Positions 8,831 to 9,422 of a DNA stretch of 9,422 nt are shown piece after piece. Position numbers and translations under genes: made by a program. This stretch comes from Bacillota bacterium (GTDB taxonomy: Bacteria > Bacillota > Clostridia > Peptostreptococcales > Anaerovoracaceae). The DNA lies in the NCBI GenBank assembly GCA_016284575.1, contig JAEEPD010000237.1, positions 1 through 9,422 on the forward strand, read 5' to 3'. Each line of letters starts with the position of its first letter. Positions within the stretch are counted from its first letter, which is position 1. The notes under the pieces were generated by a model. The model was not told the origin of the DNA and searched no databases. It saw only the letters and a program-made list of their open reading frames with translations.

Positions 8831-8891
8831 CTAATGGAGTACATTCAAAGGCGAAAGGAGGAGCCCGCCATCTGCAGACGGGCCATGACAT

Positions 8892-9422
8892 ATGATAATC
8901 AAAGGACTTCAGAAGCTGACCCTGCTGGACTATCCCGGCAAGGCAGCAGCCACCGTATTCACCCCGGGCTGCGACATGCGCTGCCCCTTCTGCCACAATG
9001 CCTCCCTGGTGCTCAACGAGGGGGACCAGCTGGTGGATCCCGAGGAGGTGCTGGCCTTCCTTAAAAAGAGAAAGGGCATACTGGCGGGCCTGGCTATAAC
9101 AGGAGGTGAGCCGCTGATGCAGCCGGACATCATGGAATTCATGAAGCAGGTGAAGGACCTGGGCATGGAGGTGAAGCTGGATACCAACGGAAGCTTCCCC
9201 AGCAGGCTGGAGGACATACTCAAGGCCGGCCTTGCGGACTATGTAGCCATGGACATCAAAAACTGCAGGGGAAAATATGCCGTCACCTCGGGCCTTCCCG
9301 AAAGCGCCAACGAGGGCCTGCTCTCCAATATAGACCGCAGCATCGAGCTGCTCAGGACCCTGGCTCCGGAGCACGAATTCAGGACCACCGTGGTGAAGGA
9401 GCGCCACGGCCCGGAGGGCTTC
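8892..9422 (+). CDS. NrdG2-type radical SAM activating protein, N-terminal part (cut by window edge)
   Basis: The 177 residues visible begin MIIKGLQKLTLLDYPGKAAA, typical of the anaerobic ribonucleoside-triphosphate reductase activating protein, NrdG2 type. The radical SAM cluster motif CxxxCxxC is at Cys27, Cys31 and Cys34 (GCDMRCPFCHN), and the SAM-binding GGEP is at 71-74. Family members use a 4Fe-4S cluster and SAM to make the glycyl radical in an anaerobic ribonucleotide reductase; a partner nrdD gene is not in the window. An in-frame TGA at 8886-8888 forces the start to 8892 or later. The only strong ribosome binding site, AAGGAGGAG (8855-8863), ends about 30 bases upstream, beyond normal spacing; a small hairpin between them could shorten the distance. 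The frame is open at the window end, so about 50 or more C-terminal residues are missing. Other glycyl-radical activases are the main alternative. Confidence 0.9.
   Translation, partial: MIIKGLQKLTLLDYPGKAAATVFTPGCDMRCPFCHNASLVLNEGDQLVDPEEVLAFLKKRKGILAGLAITGGEPLMQPDIMEFMKQVKDLGMEVKLDTNGSFPSRLEDILKAGLADYVAMDIKNCRGKYAVTSGLPESANEGLLSNIDRSIELLRTLAPEHEFRTTVVKERHGPEGF

Noticed and set aside
8804..9064. An 86-codon plus-strand frame overlapping the start of the radical SAM gene.
   Set aside because: It begins at a TTG inside a promoter-like sequence with no ribosome binding site, and its product is out of frame with the clear CxxxCxxC protein.

Overview
The window looks like ordinary chromosomal DNA from a GC-rich anaerobic member of the Bacillota, most likely class Clostridia. 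The evidence is an S-box (SAM-I) riboswitch ahead of metK, the linked secA-prfB pair followed by a YtvI/AI-2E-type membrane protein, AGGAGG-type ribosome binding sites, a tRNA gene with an encoded CCA end, a large surface lipoprotein and an NrdG2-type radical SAM activase. A genus cannot be assigned from the sequence alone. No mobile element, CRISPR array, prophage gene or plasmid function was seen.

Layout. Bases 1-572 (minus strand) hold the 5' half of metK, cut by the window edge. Its leader (about 573-850) carries a sigma-A-like promoter, a SAM-I aptamer, a mutually exclusive antiterminator and an intrinsic terminator. From about 900 the plus strand carries a probable co-directional run. 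It begins with a possible 29-codon small ORF (917-1006), which overlaps a one-domain O6-alkylguanine-DNA alkyltransferase-like gene (1003-1308). After a 136-base gap with no clear promoter or terminator come secA (1445-4096), prfB (4096-5217, stop/start overlap) and a ytvI-like permease gene (5269-6471). A threonine tRNA with anticodon CGU follows (6572-6647), with its own promoter. A long GC-rich hairpin (6653-6684) then serves both the tRNA and the gene converging on it.

The minus-strand gene at 6708-8735 encodes an exported lipoprotein made of two tandem right-handed beta-helix modules plus a small C-terminal beta domain. Divergent promoters at about 8762-8830 separate it from a plus-strand gene for an NrdG2-type radical SAM protein, cut by the right edge.

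How it fits together. metK makes S-adenosylmethionine (SAM) and is switched off by it. The alkyltransferase-like protein handles or senses O6-alkylguanine, a lesion SAM itself can cause, though linking it to metK functionally is speculation. SecA drives protein export, including the kind of Sec-dependent lipoprotein found downstream. Release factor 2 terminates translation. The radical SAM protein consumes SAM to activate a glycyl-radical enzyme. I found no convincing new multi-gene system. The points most worth a second look are the release factor 2 gene (loss of the frameshift site and an SPY instead of SPF recognition tripeptide), the Phe replacing His next to the alkyltransferase cysteine, the cysteine-bearing small ORF coupled to that gene, and the duplicated cysteine-rich beta-helix lipoprotein.
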